This document shows positions 17,290 through 27,900 of a stretch of DNA of 64,000 nucleotides, one piece after another; positions within the stretch are counted from its first letter, which is position 1; each line of letters starts with the position of its first letter. The stretch comes from Paraburkholderia eburnea (GTDB lineage Bacteria > Pseudomonadota > Gammaproteobacteria > Burkholderiales > Burkholderiaceae): contig NZ_PQGA01000003.1 in assembly GCF_002917095.1 (NCBI RefSeq), positions 1-64,000 on the forward strand, written 5' to 3'. The position numbers and the translations under genes were made by a program. The notes below the pieces were generated by a model. The model had not been told where the DNA came from. It saw nothing but the letters and a program-made list of their open reading frames with translations, and did no database searches.

Positions 17290-18987
17290 ATGAAACTGTT
17301 TGCCAAGGGGCTGTTGCTGATCGCGATTCCGAGCGTCGTCGAGTTGGCGCTGCTCGGCGTCGTCTTTGACACGCAGGGCGAGGCCGCCCAGGCCGCCAGG
17401 CGCGCCGATGCCAGCAAGCAGATTCTCTGGCAGGCCTCCAGCATCGCCCAGCCGTTGTTGCGCGAAGCCGCGCGCGTGCGTACCGCCGTCGTGCTCGAAG
17501 ATCCCTCCTTCATCGATCGGCGCGCGGTGTGGGCCGAATTCTCGGATCGCATCGCGCTGCTTGCCCAGATGGTGAGCGACAATCCCGTGCAACTCGCGCG
17601 CGTGCAGCGCATCAACGACGACGCGCGGGCCTGGCGCGCGCGCTGCGCCGAAATCGCCGACGCGCTGCGCGAGGGCCGGTCCGACACCTTCGTGCAGGCG
17701 AGCGCAACCGGTCTGCCGCCCGAAATCGACGCCGTGCGCAGCGAACTCGACGCGTTCATCGAGGAGCAGACGCGCTTCGACGTCAAGCGCAGTGCCTCGT
17801 TGCGCGAGACGCGCGAGCGCCAGCAGAACGCGCTGATTTTCGCGGTGGTCGGCTCGATGCTGATCTGGGGCATCACGGCCATTGCGTTCGCGCGCAACGT
17901 GGGCCAGCGGCTTGCGGCGCTCGGCGCCAATGCACAGCGCCTGAGTGAAGGCGTGGCGCTGGCGCCGCCGCTCGAAGGCGACGACGAAATCGCCGCGCTC
18001 GACGCCGTGCTCAATCAGACGAGCCAGCGCTTGCGCGACGCCGAGGGCGAGCAGGCCGCGCTCAAGCTCCAGTTGCAGGCGCGCGCCACCGATCTCGCCG
18101 CCGCCAACGACAGGCTGCGCCAGGAGAGCCAGGACAACGAGATGTTCATGTACAGCGTCTCGCACGACTTACGCTCGCCGCTCGTCAACCTGCAAGGTTT
18201 TTCCAGGGAGTTGCAGGCGTCGTGCGTGGATCTGCGCGACCAGATCGACACGGCCGGATTGCCTGCCGACGAACGTCGCCGCATGAACGAAGTGCTCGAT
18301 GGCGACGTGGCCGAATCGCTGCAATTCCTGCGCCAGGCAGTGACGCGCTCGGCGGCGATCATCGATGCGCTGCTGCGCATGTCGCGCGCGGGGCGTCTCG
18401 AATACCGCTGGCAGCGTGTGAACGTCGCACGCATCGTCGAGCGGGCGCTGGGCGGGCTTGCCGCCGGCCTTGCTCAGCGCGCGCGGATTTTCGTCGGCGA
18501 ACTGCCTCCCGCATGGGGCGATCCGGCGGCGCTGGAACAGATTTTCGGCAACCTGATCGATAACGCGTTGCGCCATCTCGATCCGTCCCGGCCGGGGCTG
18601 GTGGAAATCGGCGCGGTGATGCCCGACGAAGCGGCGCAGGCGCAGGCGCAGGAAAAGATCGGAGCGTTGCCGGTTTCCAGCATAAAAACGCCCGAAAATG
18701 CCCTGGAAAGCCCTCGTGATCCATCGCGCATGTCGGGCACCCGCACGCGGACGTATTATGTGCGCGACAATGGGATTGGCATTCCCGCCGCGTATCTGCC
18801 CCAGCTATTTAGAGCCTTTCAACGCCTTCACGGCGGCCAGTCGGACGGGCAGGGCACGGGCCTCGCGCTCGCGCGCCGGATCGCGGAGCGTCATGGCGGA
18901 CGCGTGTGGGTCGAATCGACGGAAGGCGCGGGCTCGACGTTCTTCGTCGCCTTGCCCGACGCGCCGCTGCGCGCAGCATCAGCATAA
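17290..18987 (+). CDS. membrane sensor histidine kinase
   Basis: A 565-residue kinase: first membrane segment at residues 5-24, a helical periplasmic sensor of about 150 residues (CHASE3-like by position and composition), second membrane segment near 181-201, HAMP-like linker and coiled coil to about 280, then HisKA with phosphoacceptor His292 (SVSHDLRSP). The ATPase domain has N-box FGNLIDNALRHL, G1 DNGIGIP and G2 GQGTGLALA. A roughly 60-residue Ala/Gln/Pro-rich insertion separates N-box and G1. Its partner is most likely the Rcp1-like regulator 46 nt downstream. Confidence 0.9.
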   Translation: MKLFAKGLLLIAIPSVVELALLGVVFDTQGEAAQAARRADASKQILWQASSIAQPLLREAARVRTAVVLEDPSFIDRRAVWAEFSDRIALLAQMVSDNPVQLARVQRINDDARAWRARCAEIADALREGRSDTFVQASATGLPPEIDAVRSELDAFIEEQTRFDVKRSASLRETRERQQNALIFAVVGSMLIWGITAIAFARNVGQRLAALGANAQRLSEGVALAPPLEGDDEIAALDAVLNQTSQRLRDAEGEQAALKLQLQARATDLAAANDRLRQESQDNEMFMYSVSHDLRSPLVNLQGFSRELQASCVDLRDQIDTAGLPADERRRMNEVLDGDVAESLQFLRQAVTRSAAIIDALLRMSRAGRLEYRWQRVNVARIVERALGGLAAGLAQRARIFVGELPPAWGDPAALEQIFGNLIDNALRHLDPSRPGLVEIGAVMPDEAAQAQAQEKIGALPVSSIKTPENALESPRDPSRMSGTRTRTYYVRDNGIGIPAAYLPQLFRAFQRLHGGQSDGQGTGLALARRIAERHGGRVWVESTEGAGSTFFVALPDAPLRAASA

Positions 18988-19033
18988 GGACAGCACCATC
19001 GAAAACGTTTCAGGGAAGGTCGGAGAGCGGCAT

Positions 19034-19627
19034 ATGACGCACGGGGAAGACACGGGGAACCACGCGGACGACGCTCAGGACGACGCGCCGCACGACGCGC
19101 ATGACGATTACCGCGCCGCGCTGGCCGGTGAGCGCGTGAGCATCGTTCTGATCGAAGACGATGACGGGCACGCCACGCTGGTCGAGCGCAACCTGCGCCG
19201 CTCAGGCGTGTCCAACGGCTTTTTGCGGTTTCGCGACGGCCAGGACGCGCTCGATTATTTCTTCGGCGCGCCGGGTGCGGACGGCCAACCTGCGCAATCC
19301 GCACCGGGCGCCGCGAACGCGCCGGGCTTGCCGTCACGCGAGGATCTGGCGAATTTCGTCGTTCTGCTCGATCTGCGCATGCCGCGCGTGGACGGCTTCG
19401 AGGTGCTGCGCCGGCTCAAGGCCGAACCGGCGACGGCTTCGGTGCCCGTGATCGTGCTCACCACGACCGACGATCCGCGCGAGATCGAGCGCTGCTACGA
19501 ACTGGGCTGCAACGTCTACATCACGAAGCCCGTCGAATATGATGCGTTCATCGAGGCGGTGCGGCGGCTTGGCTTTTTCCTGCAGGTGGTCAAGCTGCCG
19601 GCGGGACATCGCTTCAGTCGCCCTTGA
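19034..19627 (+). CDS. Rcp1-type single-domain response regulator
   Basis: A 197-residue protein with a CheY-like receiver domain and no output domain. The acidic pair is in LIEDDDGH, the phosphoacceptor is Asp113 (LLDLRMP), and the conserved Thr/Lys are in VLTTTDD and YITKPVEY. The ending (EAVRRLGFFLQVVKLP) matches the Rcp1-like subgroup. Residues 1-33 are an unusual Asp/His/Ala-rich tail. The ATG at 19034 follows GGAGAG. It lies between a membrane kinase and a hybrid kinase and probably relays phosphate between them. Confidence 0.9.
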   Translation: MTHGEDTGNHADDAQDDAPHDAHDDYRAALAGERVSIVLIEDDDGHATLVERNLRRSGVSNGFLRFRDGQDALDYFFGAPGADGQPAQSAPGAANAPGLPSREDLANFVVLLDLRMPRVDGFEVLRRLKAEPATASVPVIVLTTTDDPREIERCYELGCNVYITKPVEYDAFIEAVRRLGFFLQVVKLPAGHRFSRP

Positions 19628-19764
19628 GTGTCCCTGAATGACAACACGCTCGGGCGTGCCGGCGGCACGAACCGATCCGCGAAAGAGATTGATTCACGCA
19701 TGACCATCATGACCAGACTGCGCATGCTCCAAAGCTGGAGCCAGCTCCGAGGGATGCGACGCGC

Positions 19765-21777
19765 ATGAACGAAGAGGCAACCCTGTTGGCGGGCGCGCAT
19801 GTGCTCGTCGTCGACGATGACGAAGGCATTCTGCGGCTCGCGCGCAAATCGCTCGTGCGGGCCGGCGCGCGCGTGGACACCTGCGGCAGCGTGGCCGAAG
19901 CGAGCACCGTGCTCGCCGCACGCACGCCGGATGTGCTCGTGCTCGACTATCAGCTCGATGGCGCGGAGACCGGGCTCGACTTTTTCCGCCGCTTGCGCGC
20001 GGACAACGTGCGCGTGCCGGCGATCCTCGTCACCGGCTTTACCGACGAGTCGCGCGTGATTGCCGCGCTGCGCGCGGGCGTCTCGGATGTCGTCCCCAAA
20101 TCGGGCGACTATCTCGACTATCTGCCCGAGGCCGTGGCGCGCGTGCTCTCGCAGGTCTCATTGCAGCGCGCTTCCGACCAGGCCTTGCTGTTGCGCGACC
20201 GCGAGGAACATTACCGCACGCTTTCCGAGGCGCTGCCGCATCTCGTCTTCACTTGCGGCGCGGACGGCGATTGCGATTTCCTTTCGAAGCAGTGGCGCGA
20301 TTACACGGGTCTCGACGCGGGGGCATCGCATGGCCTCGCCTGGCTCGACGCCGTGCATCCCGACGACCGCGAGGACATTCGCCACACCTGGCTCAAGGCC
20401 GTGCGCAGCGACAATAACGATTACCGGCACGAGCTGCGGATCCGCCGCCACGACGGCACCTGGCGATGGTTCGATGTCCGCATCGTGGCGATGCGCGATC
20501 CGCGCGGCGGCATCAACAAGTGGTTCGGCAGTTGCACCGATATCCACGCGCAACGCGAATCGAGCGAAGAGCGCGAACTGCTGCTGGCTTCCGAGCAGGC
20601 CGCGCGGCAGGCGGCGGAAGAGGCCAATCGCGCCAAAGACCGTTTTCTCGCCATGCTGTCGCACGAGTTGCGCACGCCGCTCACGCCGGTGCTGGCCGGC
20701 ACGCGTTTGCTCGAACAGATTCCGGGCCTGCCCGACGCCGCGCGCGCGGGCGTGCTGATGATCCGCCGCAATATCGAACTCGAGGCGCGTCTGATCGACG
20801 ATCTGCTCGATCTCACGCGCGTGGCCAACGGCAAGCTCGATCTCATGCTCGACACCGTCGACGTGCATGAAGTGATCGATGCCGTGCTGGAACTGTTCCA
20901 TAGCGAAATCCAGATCAAGCAGCAGGATGTGCACGTCGAGCGCCATGCGCAACATCATTACGTGCGTGGCGATCGTGCGCGCATGCAGCAGATGTTCTGG
21001 AATCTCGTGCGCAACGCGGCGAAATTCACGCCGGACGGCGGTCACATCTACGTACGCACGCGCGACGAGCGCATGCATGTGGTGATCGAAGTGGAGGACA
21101 CGGGCATCGGCATTGCGCCCGAGCAGATCGGCAAGCTTTTCCATGCCTTCGAACAGGGCAGCCACAACATGACGCGCCAGTTCGGCGGCCTGGGTCTGGG
21201 CCTTGCGGTCACGAAGGCGCTGACGGAGGCGCACGGCGGCACGGTCAGCGCAAAAAGCCCGGGGGCGCACTGCGGCGCGACTTTCACGATCGTTCTGCCG
21301 ACCGCCACGCCCGGCACCGGCGCCGAGCAGCCCGCGGACCGTTGCGGCCCGCATCAGGCCAGCGCGCTCGATATCCTGCTGATCGAGGATCACGAGGATA
21401 CGGCCGAAGTGATGTCGCAACTGATCCATGCGCTCGGTCATGGCGTGGCGGTGGCCGCCAGTGTGGCGGCCGCGCTTGCGCTCACGGCCACGCGGCGCTT
21501 CGATCTGGTGGTGAGCGACATCGGCTTGCCGGACGGCTCGGGTATCGACTTCATCCGCGCGTTCCGCAAGGAGTCCGCGGCGCCCGCGATCGCGCTCACG
21601 GGCTTCGGCACCGACGACGACGTGCGCCGTAGTCTCGACGCGGGCTTTACCGCGCACCTCACGAAACCGGTTAATTTCGAACAACTGGAGCACCTGATCG
21701 AACAGGCGTCGATCCTGCGCGCGCAACGCGTCGAACGCGATGAATCAAACTCCGCGCCGAATGCGGCGACGTCCTGA
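19765..21777 (+). CDS. hybrid sensor kinase: receiver-PAS-kinase-receiver
   Basis: A 670-residue soluble protein. Receiver 1 (residues 8-125) has Asp61 (VLDYQLDG); a PAS/PAC domain spans about 155-275 (YRTLSEALPHLVFTCGADG, RRHDGTWRWFDVR); HisKA has His300 (MLSHELRTPL); the ATPase domain has DTGIGIAPEQ and GGLGLGLAV; receiver 2 (about 530-650) has Asp585 (VVSDIGLPDG). No membrane segment is seen, so input is either cytosolic through PAS or comes through receiver 1 from the upstream kinase. No DNA-binding output domain is in the cluster, so the final target is not in the window. Confidence 0.92.
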   Translation: MNEEATLLAGAHVLVVDDDEGILRLARKSLVRAGARVDTCGSVAEASTVLAARTPDVLVLDYQLDGAETGLDFFRRLRADNVRVPAILVTGFTDESRVIAALRAGVSDVVPKSGDYLDYLPEAVARVLSQVSLQRASDQALLLRDREEHYRTLSEALPHLVFTCGADGDCDFLSKQWRDYTGLDAGASHGLAWLDAVHPDDREDIRHTWLKAVRSDNNDYRHELRIRRHDGTWRWFDVRIVAMRDPRGGINKWFGSCTDIHAQRESSEERELLLASEQAARQAAEEANRAKDRFLAMLSHELRTPLTPVLAGTRLLEQIPGLPDAARAGVLMIRRNIELEARLIDDLLDLTRVANGKLDLMLDTVDVHEVIDAVLELFHSEIQIKQQDVHVERHAQHHYVRGDRARMQQMFWNLVRNAAKFTPDGGHIYVRTRDERMHVVIEVEDTGIGIAPEQIGKLFHAFEQGSHNMTRQFGGLGLGLAVTKALTEAHGGTVSAKSPGAHCGATFTIVLPTATPGTGAEQPADRCGPHQASALDILLIEDHEDTAEVMSQLIHALGHGVAVAASVAAALALTATRRFDLVVSDIGLPDGSGIDFIRAFRKESAAPAIALTGFGTDDDVRRSLDAGFTAHLTKPVNFEQLEHLIEQASILRAQRVERDESNSAPNAATS

Positions 21778-21824
21778 GCGCCCGACGGTATCGACTTATC
21801 GACTTATCGGCGTAAGACGGACGT

Positions 21825-21863
21825 AAAAAAGCCCGCGTGCCTCGAAGGCGACGCGGGCTTTTT
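21825..21863. terminator. bidirectional terminator, hybrid kinase/mscL
   Basis: Perfect 13-bp inverted repeat (21826-21838 and 21851-21863), arms AAAAAGCCCGCGT and ACGCGGGCTTTTT. The A- and T-runs at either side allow termination in both directions between convergent genes. Confidence 0.92.
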
Positions 21864-21886
21864 CAATGGGGCAGCGAAACAGGCGC

Positions 21887-22333
21887 TCAGCGCGGGCTGT
21901 TCTGCAGCGAATCGCGGATCTCGCGCAGCAGCAGCACGTCTTCGGGCGTCGGCGCCGGTTCGGCTGCGGGCGCTTCCTCGGGCTTGCGCAGCTTGTTGAT
22001 GAACTTCACCATCAGAAAGATGATGAACGCGAGAATGATGAAGTTGATCAGCACCGTGATGAACGAGCCGTAGCCGAACACGGCGACGCCTGCGGTCTGC
22101 AGATCCTTGTACGAATCGGGATTGCCCTTGAACGAAGGGGGAATATTGCCGAGCCGCACGAACATGTTCGAGAAGTCGAGGCCGCCTGTCACCACGCCGA
22201 TCACCGGCATGATGAGGTCTTTCACGACGGAGTTGACGATGCTGGAAAAGGCGCCGCCGATGATGACACCGACGGCGAGATCCATCACATTGCCTTTGAC
22301 GGCGAATTCCTTGAACTCTTTGATCATGCTCAT
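21887..22333 (-). CDS. mscL: large-conductance mechanosensitive channel MscL
   Basis: A 148-residue inner-membrane channel that opens on hypo-osmotic shock. The N-terminal amphipathic helix ([14 protein letters not shown]), the pore-lining first segment ([21 protein letters not shown]), the second segment ([20 protein letters not shown]) and the cytoplasmic helix after an acidic Pro-rich linker ([14 protein letters not shown]) are all in order. Length and motifs are standard. It is monocistronic by context. Confidence 0.97.
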   Translation of the reverse strand: MSMIKEFKEFAVKGNVMDLAVGVIIGGAFSSIVNSVVKDLIMPVIGVVTGGLDFSNMFVRLGNIPPSFKGNPDSYKDLQTAGVAVFGYGSFITVLINFIILAFIIFLMVKFINKLRKPEEAPAAEPAPTPEDVLLLREIRDSLQNSPR

Positions 22334-22508
22334 GAATGGGCTCTCCTTGAAGGGGGCGGCACGGGCCTGGGTAGATAACGACGTATTGGCGCAATGATAG
22401 CGAACGCACCCGGAACACGATAGCGATTTGACATTGGCTGACGTTTCGCCGATTGCGGCGCAACGCGAAACGGACTAATGCACGTCGCGTTCCCGCGAGC
22501 GGTGAACG

Positions 22509-23525
22509 CTACGCGTGCGGTGCGAGCGTGATGTCTTCGGTGAAACGCCGTGGATCGGTGTGGGTGCCGCACAGCAGGATGCCCACGCGTTTGCCCTGCA
22601 AAGGGTCGCGCAGCGGTCCATGGAGCGCCGCCGTGGCCGCGGCGCAGGCGGGCTCGACGGCCAGCTTCAGCTCGTCGAACAGCACGCGCATGGCCGCGCG
22701 CAGTTCGTCGTCGGAGACCGTGACGATGTCTTCGAGATGGCGGCGGCACAGCGTATAGCTGTATTGCTCGGTGTGCGGCGACATCAGCGAGTCGGCGATG
22801 GTATGCATGTGGGTCAGGCGCACCGTATGGTTGGCCGCGAAGCTGCGGCTCATCGCGTCCGCGCCTTCGGGCTCGACGCCATAGATCGCGATGCGCGGGT
22901 TCGCGAGACGCAGCGCCGTGGCCACGCCTGCCGCCAGCCCGCCACCGCCGATCGGCACGATCACCGCGTCGAGATCGGGCGACTGGGTCACCCATTCGTA
23001 GCCGAGCGTCGCCGTGCCGAGCACCGTGCGAAAACCGTTGAAAGGATGCACGAAATAGCGGCCTTCCTCGGCTTCGATGTGGCGCACGATCTCGAAGGCT
23101 TCGTGGCTGTCGCTCGCGCGCACGATCTCCGCGCCCAGACGCCGGCACTGATCCACACGCGCCGCGCTCGCCGTATGGAATAGCACGACCTTCGCGGACA
23201 CGCCCAGGCGCATCGCGGCGTACGCAACGGCAATCGCATGATTGCCGCCCGACACGCAGGTCACGCCCGCGCTGCGTTGCGCCGCATCGAGCGCGAGCAG
23301 ATGCGTGAACGCCCCGCGCACCTTGAAGCTGCCGCTTGCCTGCAGCAGTTCGAACTTGAAATTGACGAGCGTGTCGCCGAGCGAGGGCAGATCGTGCCGG
23401 TCGAACACCGGCGTGCGCAGCACCCACGGCGCGAGCGTGAAGTGCTGCGAAGCGATGTCGTCGAGCGAGGGAATCGCTTCGCCGTCGATCGTGTGATCGG
23501 TGGGCAGCGGCGTGCCGGTGGACAT
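22509..23525 (-). CDS. PLP-dependent threonine/serine dehydratase-like enzyme
   Basis: A 338-residue fold-type II PLP enzyme. The Schiff-base lysine is Lys68 (SGSFKVRGA), SGGNHA contacts the cofactor, and GGGGLAAG binds the phosphate. There is no C-terminal regulatory ACT domain, so it resembles catabolic or substrate-variant dehydratases rather than biosynthetic IlvA. Substrate cannot be fixed by reading; threonine, serine or a 3-hydroxy amino acid are all possible. The gene ends 175 bases before the mscL start and begins 33 bases after argE ends, on the same strand. Confidence 0.85.
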   Translation of the reverse strand: MSTGTPLPTDHTIDGEAIPSLDDIASQHFTLAPWVLRTPVFDRHDLPSLGDTLVNFKFELLQASGSFKVRGAFTHLLALDAAQRSAGVTCVSGGNHAIAVAYAAMRLGVSAKVVLFHTASAARVDQCRRLGAEIVRASDSHEAFEIVRHIEAEEGRYFVHPFNGFRTVLGTATLGYEWVTQSPDLDAVIVPIGGGGLAAGVATALRLANPRIAIYGVEPEGADAMSRSFAANHTVRLTHMHTIADSLMSPHTEQYSYTLCRRHLEDIVTVSDDELRAAMRVLFDELKLAVEPACAAATAALHGPLRDPLQGKRVGILLCGTHTDPRRFTEDITLAPHA

Positions 23526-23558
23526 GGCGCCTGGTTTTAACGCAGCGGCGCGGCGGCT

Positions 23559-24815
23559 TTAGCGCGTTTGCGCGTCGAGCGACAGGCCGCGCACAAGCTT
23601 GCGCAGGAAACCTTCGCACGCCGAAAGTTGTTCGAGCGAGACGAACTCGTTCGGCTTGTGCGCCTGCTGGATGTCGCCGGGACCGCACACCACGCTCGGA
23701 ATGCCCGCGCGCGCGAACAGTCCCGCTTCGGTGCCGTAGGCCACTTTGCGGCGCGTCTGGTCCGAGGTGAGCGCGCGCACGAGTTGCGTGATCGCGGCCT
23801 GTTCCGTGACGTCGAGGCCCGGCGCCGCCGCGATCTTCATGAACTCGATCGCCGGGTTTGCGCCCGCCACGCCTTCGCGCTGCATCTTCGGCAGCAGTGT
23901 TTCGCGCGCGTATTGCTCGATGCGCGCGAAGATCGCATCAGGGTCGAGCGTCGGCAGATTGCGGAATTCGAATCCAAAGCGGCATTCCGCCGGCACCGTG
24001 TTGATGGCGTTGCCGCCTTCGATCGTGCTGGTCTGCGCCGTCGTGAACGGCACGTCGTACAGCTCGTCGAACGGGCCTTGCGCGCGGAATTCGTCGGCCA
24101 TGTCGCGGATGTAGCAGATCAGGCGCGCCGCGTATTCGATCGCGTTCAGGCCGCGCGGCGTGAGCGACGAATGCGCCGCGTGACCGCGCACGCAGCACTG
24201 GTACGTATTGATGCCCTTGTGCGCCACGATGGGCCGCATGCTCGTGGGTTCGCCCACGATGCAGCCTTCCGGTTTCACGCCGCGCTTCACGAGTTCCTCG
24301 AGCATGAGCGGTGCGCCCACGCAACCAATTTCCTCGTCGAACGAGAGCGCGAGATGCAGCGGTTTTGCAAGCTTCGTCTGCTGGATTTCCGGCACGAGCA
24401 TGAGCGCCGCGCCGATAAAGCCCTTCATGTCGCAGGTGCCGCGGCCATACAGCAGGCCGTCGCGGATTTCCGGCTTGAACGGGTCGCTGTCCCACTTCTG
24501 GCCATCGACGGGCACCACGTCCGTGTGGCCCGACAGCACGATGCCGCCATCGGTCGAACCATCGTGCGCGGGCAGCGTGGCGAACAGATTGGCCCATTTG
24601 CCGTCGCGACCGTACGTGAGCGTCGATTCGATGCCGCGCGCGCGCAGATCGTCACGCACGGTTTCGATCAGGCCGAGATTCGGATTGCGGCTGACCGTGT
24701 CCATCGACACGAGGCGGGTGACCCAGGGAAGTGAAGCGGGGAGATCGGGGGATGCGGCGGGGGACGGTCTGGAAGACTGCAGGGAAGACTGCGCTGTTTC
24801 AGCGGTCATGCTCAT
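23559..24815 (-). CDS. argE: acetylornithine deacetylase
   Basis: A 418-residue M20-family zinc hydrolase that releases ornithine from N-acetylornithine in arginine synthesis. Metal motifs are LSGHTDVVPVDG and GRGTCDMKG, and the catalytic Glu is in DEEIGCVG. The start at 24815 (MSMTAETAQ) is chosen because GGAG stands six bases upstream; in-frame ATGs at 24845 and 24854 lack such a site. The first about 30 residues are Ser/Pro/Ala-rich and not conserved in the family. Succinyl-diaminopimelate desuccinylase is a less likely alternative. Confidence 0.9.
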   Translation of the reverse strand: MSMTAETAQSSLQSSRPSPAASPDLPASLPWVTRLVSMDTVSRNPNLGLIETVRDDLRARGIESTLTYGRDGKWANLFATLPAHDGSTDGGIVLSGHTDVVPVDGQKWDSDPFKPEIRDGLLYGRGTCDMKGFIGAALMLVPEIQQTKLAKPLHLALSFDEEIGCVGAPLMLEELVKRGVKPEGCIVGEPTSMRPIVAHKGINTYQCCVRGHAAHSSLTPRGLNAIEYAARLICYIRDMADEFRAQGPFDELYDVPFTTAQTSTIEGGNAINTVPAECRFGFEFRNLPTLDPDAIFARIEQYARETLLPKMQREGVAGANPAIEFMKIAAAPGLDVTEQAAITQLVRALTSDQTRRKVAYGTEAGLFARAGIPSVVCGPGDIQQAHKPNEFVSLEQLSACEGFLRKLVRGLSLDAQTR

Positions 24816-24994
24816 GGTGGACTCCGGCTTGCTTGTCTTGTCCATATTACCCAAAAAGGGTGGGACTCGCCAAAGCCGGAAAACAAGTTGCAGCGCGCGC
24901 GGACGTGGCGCGCTGCAACATGCTGCGGGCGCGGATGATGCGCCGGTTGGAGCGTCAGATCATCCGTTCAAGCCGCGCGAAAACGACGAGGAAA

Positions 24995-27900
24995 CTACGT
25001 GCGCGGAGCCGCCGCCCGCGTCGGCGCGCCGAGCGCGCGCAGCGTTTCCTTGACGGTCGCCACGCGTACCGCGAGATCGGGACTGCGCGTTTCGATGCGC
25101 AGCTTGTCCTGGCCTGCGAGCTTCACGTGCTTGTGCTTCTGCACCATCTCGATGATGCGCATGGCGTCGACCGGCGGATTCGGCACGAACTGCAGTCCGA
25201 TCACCGCTTCGCCCGCGTCGATCTTGGTGATGCCGAGCGGCTTCGCGGCGAGGCGCAGGCGGTGCGTTTCGATCAGCGCATGTGCCTGCGGCGGCATCTT
25301 GCCGAAGCGGTCGATCAGCTCTTCCTGGATGCCGTCGATCGAATCGTCGTGCTCGCAGTTCGCCAGGCGCTTGTAGAGCGACAGACGCTCCTGCACGTCG
25401 CCGCAGTAGTCGGCGGGCAGGATGGCGGGCGCGTGCAGATTGATCTCGGTCGTCGCGGCGAGCGGCGCGTTCAGATCGGGTTCGCGGCCGTCCTTGAGTG
25501 CCTTCACGGCGTCGTTGAGCATGTCCGTATAAAGCTGGAAGCCGATTTCCTGGATCTCGCCCGACTGTTTGTCGCCGAGCACTTCGCCCGTGCCGCGAAT
25601 CTCCAGATCGTGCATCGCCAGATAGAAGCCCGAGCCGAGTTCCTCCATCTGCTGGATCGCTTCCAGACGCCGCTGCGCCTGCTTCGTGAGCCCTTGCGGG
25701 TCGTGCACGAGCAGATACGCGTAGGCCTGGTGATGCGAGCGCCCGACGCGGCCGCGCAACTGGTGCAGCTGCGCGAGACCGAACTTGTCGGAGCGGTGGA
25801 TCAGGATCGTGTTCGCGGTCGGCACGTCGATGCCGGTTTCGATGATGGTGGTACAGAGCAGCACGTTGGCGCGCTGCGCGACGAAATCGCGCATCACGGC
25901 TTCGAGTTCGCGCTCGTGCATCTGGCCGTGCGCCACGGCGATACGCGCTTCGGGCACGAGCGCTTCGAGCATCGCGCGGCGGTTCTCGATCGTCTCGACT
26001 TCGTTGTGCAGGAAGTACACCTGGCCGCCACGCTTGAGTTCGCGCAGCATCGCCTCGCGGATCACGCTGTCTTCCTCGCGTCGCACGAAGGTCTTGATGG
26101 CCAGGCGCTTTTGCGGCGCAGTGGCGATCACGGAGAAGTCGCGCAAGCCTTCCAGCGCCATGCCGAGCGTACGCGGGATCGGCGTCGCGGTGAGCGTGAG
26201 CACGTCCACTTCGGCGCGCAACGCTTTGAGCGCTTCTTTCTGGCGCACGCCAAAACGGTGTTCCTCGTCGATGATCACGAGGCCCAGGCGCTTGAACTGC
26301 ACATCGGACGACAGCAGCTTGTGCGTGCCGATGACGATATCGACGCTGCCTTCGTTGATCTGCTGGATCGCCGTGCTGACTTCCTTCGCGCTCTTGAAAC
26401 GCGAGAGTTCGGCGATACGCACGGGCCACTCCGAGAAGCGGTCGGTAAAAGTCTGCGTGTGCTGTTCCGCGAGCAGCGTCGTGGGCGAGAGGATCGCCAC
26501 CTGCTTGCCGCCCATCACGGCGATGAAGGCCGCGCGCAGCGCGACTTCGGTCTTGCCGAAGCCCACGTCGCCGCACACGAGGCGGTCCATCGGCTTGCCG
26601 CTCGTCATGTCGCCGATCACGGCGGCGATCGCCGCCGCCTGATCCGGCGTTTCCTCGAAGCCGAAGCTCTCGGCGAACTTCACGTAGTCCTTCGGTTCGA
26701 GCGCGAACGCGTGGCCCTCGCGCGCGGCGCGGCGCGCGTAGAGATTCAAAAGCTCGGCGGCGGTGTCGCGGATCTGCTGCGCGGCCTTGCGGCGTGCCTT
26801 TTCCCACTGGCCCGAACCGAGCGCGTGCAGCGGCGCGCTGTCCGGATCGGCGCCGCTATAGCGCGAAATCACATGCAGTTGCGAAACCGGCACGTAGAGC
26901 TTGCTGCCGTTCGCGTATTCGAGGTGCAGGAACTCGGTGTCACCTTCGCCGAGGTCCATCGTCACGAGGCCGTGATAGCGGCCGATGCCGTGCTGCGCGT
27001 GCACGACCGGATCGCCCACTTTCAGCTCGGAAAGATCGCGGACCATCGAATCGACGTTGCTCGCCTGTTCCTGGCGGCGGCGTCCCGCGCGGCGCGAGAG
27101 CGGACCGTACAGCTCGGTTTCGGTGATGATCGTCAGCGCTTCGCCGGGCAGCGCGAAGCCCGTCGAAAGCGGCGCTACGCCCAGCACGAAGCGCTCGTCG
27201 CCGGTGAGCCAGTCCTCGAAGCTGTCCGCCGAGGTCGGGCGCAAGTGGTTATCGGCGAGCAGTTGCGCGATGGTCTCGCGTCGTCCCGCCGATTCGACCG
27301 CGAACAGCACACGGTTTTTCGTGGTGTCGAGATAGCCGCGCAGCGCCGCGAGCGGGTCGTCGGCGTGACGGTCGATCGCGAGTGTGGGCAGCGGCGTGGC
27401 CCAGCCGCCCGCGCTTGCGGCGGGCAGCACGAGGCGCGCAAACGGCTTGGCGAGCGTGAAGAAGTCCTCGTCGGTCAGGAAGAGGCGCTGCGGCTCCAGG
27501 ATCGGGCGCTCGCGATCGTGCGCGAGGAAGTTGTGGCGTTGCTTCGTGTCGGCGGTGAAGCGGCGGATCGACGTGTCCAGATCGCCCGAGAACACCAGTT
27601 GCGCGTTCTGCGGCAGATAGTGGAACAGCGTGGCTGTCTCTTCGAAAAAGAGCGGCAGATAGTACTCGATGCCCGCCGACGGCACGCCGTTGCCGATGTC
27701 CTTGTAGATGGTCGCGCGGCTCGGGTCGCCCTCGAACACTTCGCGCCAGCGGCTGCGAAACGCCGTGCGCGAGGCTTCGTCGAACGGGAACTCGCGGCCC
27801 GGCAGCAGGCGCACTTCCTTGACCGGATAGAGGCTGCGCTGGCTGTCCGGGTCGAAGGCGCGGATCGAATCGACCTGATCGTCGAACAGGTCGAGACGGT

